A DNA stretch of 64,000 bases. It comes from Paracoccaceae bacterium (GTDB taxonomy: Bacteria; Pseudomonadota; Alphaproteobacteria; Rhodobacterales; Rhodobacteraceae). A program made the translations under genes and the position numbers. Of this stretch, positions 62,626 through 64,000 are shown one piece after another. The stretch spans positions 186,001 through 250,000 of the forward strand of contig JANSXZ010000001.1 of assembly GCA_024742705.1 (NCBI GenBank), read 5' to 3'. The notes under the pieces are model-generated. The model searched no databases. It had not been told where the DNA came from and saw only the letters and a list, made by a program, of their open reading frames with translations. Positions within the stretch are counted from its first letter, which is position 1; every line of letters begins with the position of its first letter.

Positions 62626-62838
62626 TCATGCAGTTGCGCGCTGGCGCATGCCCTTTTGCGACGCATCGTGCATGACCGCCGACACATATGCCGCAACGAT
62701 CACGATCAGCGCCGAAAGTGTTCCGGTGCCGAGGTACAGCGCGAAAGACGACAGAAAGCTGAAATCGAGAAAGAGCCAGGCAGCCAGAAAGGCCAGAAAT
62801 CCGCCAAAACCGCCGATGATAACCGAGACTACTGCCAT
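62626..62838 (-). CDS. Small two-helix membrane protein
   Basis: The 70-residue protein (MAVVSVIIGGFGGFLAFLAA start) is mostly two membrane helices with a short polar C-terminal tail (HDASQKGMRQRATA). AGGAG lies seven bases before ATG 62838. No family was recognised. It is on the same strand as cspA and ettA. Confidence 0.65.
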   Translation of the reverse strand: MAVVSVIIGGFGGFLAFLAAWLFLDFSFLSSFALYLGTGTLSALIVIVAAYVSAVMHDASQKGMRQRATA

Positions 62839-62930
62839 GATCCGCTCCTGATATCCGTGTCTGATCGTCCTGATGAAACACTTAGACACCGACGATGTGG
62901 CAGGAATGGGGCAGGCCTTGGACGTTTTTC

Positions 62931-62959
62931 AGCGCGCCGGACCGAAACTCCGGCACGCT
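62931..62959. terminator. Hairpin after ettA
   Basis: AGCGCGCCGGA (62931-62941) pairs with TCCGGCACGCT (62949-62959) at 10 of 11 positions. It lies about 20 bases after the ettA stop codon. On the minus strand it is followed by A-rich sequence, not a T-run, so terminator function is uncertain. Confidence 0.35.
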
Positions 62960-62978
62960 GGCAGGGGCGGGCCCGCGA

Positions 62979-64000
62979 TCAGCGGGCGAACTTCTTGTGC
63001 TTGAGGCGCTTTGGTTCCAGCGCATCGGGGCCAAGGCGGCGCTTCTTGTCTTCCTCGTAGTCGGTAAAGCCGCCTTCGAACCATTCCACATGCGCTTCGC
63101 CCTCGAAGGCCAGGATGTGGGTGCAGATCCGGTCGAGAAAGAATCGATCGTGCGAAATCACGACCGCGCAGCCCGCGAAATCCACCAGCGCGTCTTCCAG
63201 CGCGCGCAGGGTTTCCACATCCAGATCGTTTGTCGGTTCGTCCAGCAGCAACACGTTGCCGCCTTCCTTCAGCAGCCGCGCCATGTGCACACGGTTGCGT
63301 TCGCCGCCCGACAACAGGCCCACCTTCTTTTGCTGATCGCCACCCTTGAAGTTGAAGGATGAGCAATAGGCCCGGCTGTTGACCTGCGCGTCGCCCAGCT
63401 CGATCAGTTCCGCGCCGCCGGAAATCGCCTGCCACACCGTGTCATCGGCGTTCAGGTCGTCGCGCGACTGGTCGACATAGCTCAGGTCGACGGTGTCGCC
63501 GTAATCGATGGTGCCGGCGTCGGGCTTTTCCTGGCCGGTCAGCATCTTGAAAAGGGTGGATTTGCCGGCCCCGTTCGGGCCGATCACCCCGACGATGCCG
63601 CCGGGCGGCAGCGAAAAGCTGAGACCTTCGACAAGCAACTTGTCACCCATCGCCTTTTGCAGCCCCTCCACCTCGATCACCTTCGATCCCAGCCGCGACC
63701 CGTTGGGAATGACGATCTGCGCGCGCGTCAGCTTTTCGCGCTCGGACTGGTCGGCCAGTTCGTTGTAGGCGTTGATGCGTGCCTTTGACTTGGCCTGACG
63801 CGCCTTGGCGCCCTGGCGCATCCACTCAAGCTCGCGTTCGAGGGTTTTCTGGCGCGACTTGTCCTCGCGCGCTTCTTGCGCCAACCGCTTGGATTTCTGT
63901 TCCAGCCAGGCCGAATAATTGCCTTCATAGGGGATCCCGCGCCCGCGATCCAGTTCCAGGATCCATCCTGTGATATCGTCGAGAAAGTAACGGTCGTGGG
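62979..64000 (-). CDS. ettA: Energy-dependent translational throttle protein EttA (partial)
   Basis: The visible part is the C-terminal 340 or so residues of an ABC-F protein; the 5' part lies beyond the right edge. It contains the tail of the first ATPase domain ([19 protein letters not shown]), the linker, and the second domain with Walker [10 protein letters not shown], signature LSGGERNR and [11 protein letters not shown]. EttA binds the ribosomal E site and gates the first peptide bond according to ATP level. Confidence 0.95.
   Translation of the reverse strand, partial: HDRYFLDDITGWILELDRGRGIPYEGNYSAWLEQKSKRLAQEAREDKSRQKTLERELEWMRQGAKARQAKSKARINAYNELADQSEREKLTRAQIVIPNGSRLGSKVIEVEGLQKAMGDKLLVEGLSFSLPPGGIVGVIGPNGAGKSTLFKMLTGQEKPDAGTIDYGDTVDLSYVDQSRDDLNADDTVWQAISGGAELIELGDAQVNSRAYCSSFNFKGGDQQKKVGLLSGGERNRVHMARLLKEGGNVLLLDEPTNDLDVETLRALEDALVDFAGCAVVISHDRFFLDRICTHILAFEGEAHVEWFEGGFTDYEEDKKRRLGPDALEPKRLKHKKFAR

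Overview
The window looks like chromosomal DNA of an alphaproteobacterium of the Rhodobacterales (Roseobacter/Rhodobacter group). The evidence is the GC-rich coding bias, the FnrL/hemN/ccoNOQP/ccoGHIS respiratory locus, a COQ9 family protein, a DUF1013/TrcR cell-cycle regulator, the ffs-dnaX-ybaB-recR order, and ccoN, nadE and pheT products of the lengths usual in that group. Assignments rest on motif and family recognition by eye; no database search was possible.

Layout. 1-8.4 kb: end of an unknown gene, ribosomal operon rpmI-rplT, a convergent MFS transporter, then pheS and pheT. pheS and pheT are separated by three unrelated same-strand genes: a BLUF blue-light receptor, a class I amidotransferase and an exported esterase. 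8.4-14 kb: small metabolic genes, including a YtoQ protein, a nu-class-like GST, alanine dehydrogenase with a divergent Lrp/AsnC regulator, a FAH-family hydrolase and a GMC oxidoreductase. 14-18.5 kb: rpsU, a saccharopine-dehydrogenase-like protein, COQ9 and two quinone oxidoreductase paralogues. 18.5-25.3 kb: two exported proteins (one an RNase T2 with an unusual active-site Gln), trcR, ornithine decarboxylase behind a structured leader, and the recR-ybaB-dnaX-4.5S RNA group. 25.3-36.4 kb: a nucleotidase-like phosphoesterase, NudC, prephenate dehydratase, a membrane cytochrome c and a complete yejABEF-type peptide ABC importer.

36.4-48.7 kb is the micro-oxic respiration block: hemN, fnrL, a universal stress protein, ccoNOQP (cbb3 oxidase) and ccoGHIS (its assembly and copper-supply genes). 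FNR-type boxes lie in front of hemN/fnrL, ccoN (two in tandem) and ccoG. The two cco operons are split by a LysR-type regulator and a divergent 49-residue ORF with a strong ribosome binding site.

48.7-64 kb: an exported protein made of about 18 MORN repeats, glutamine-dependent NAD synthetase, a minimal zincin, a DAO-type oxidoreductase, a Tat-exported metallo-beta-lactamase-fold protein, gltX, a gamma-glutamylcyclotransferase beside an Rrf2/NsrR-like Fe-S regulator, a tesA-ybbA-ybbP-type locus, a degenerate REP-associated transposase-like gene between two palindromes, a cold-shock protein and the 3' part of ettA. No complete insertion sequence, prophage, CRISPR array or tRNA was seen. A short dispersed intergenic element recurs at least four times at gene ends.
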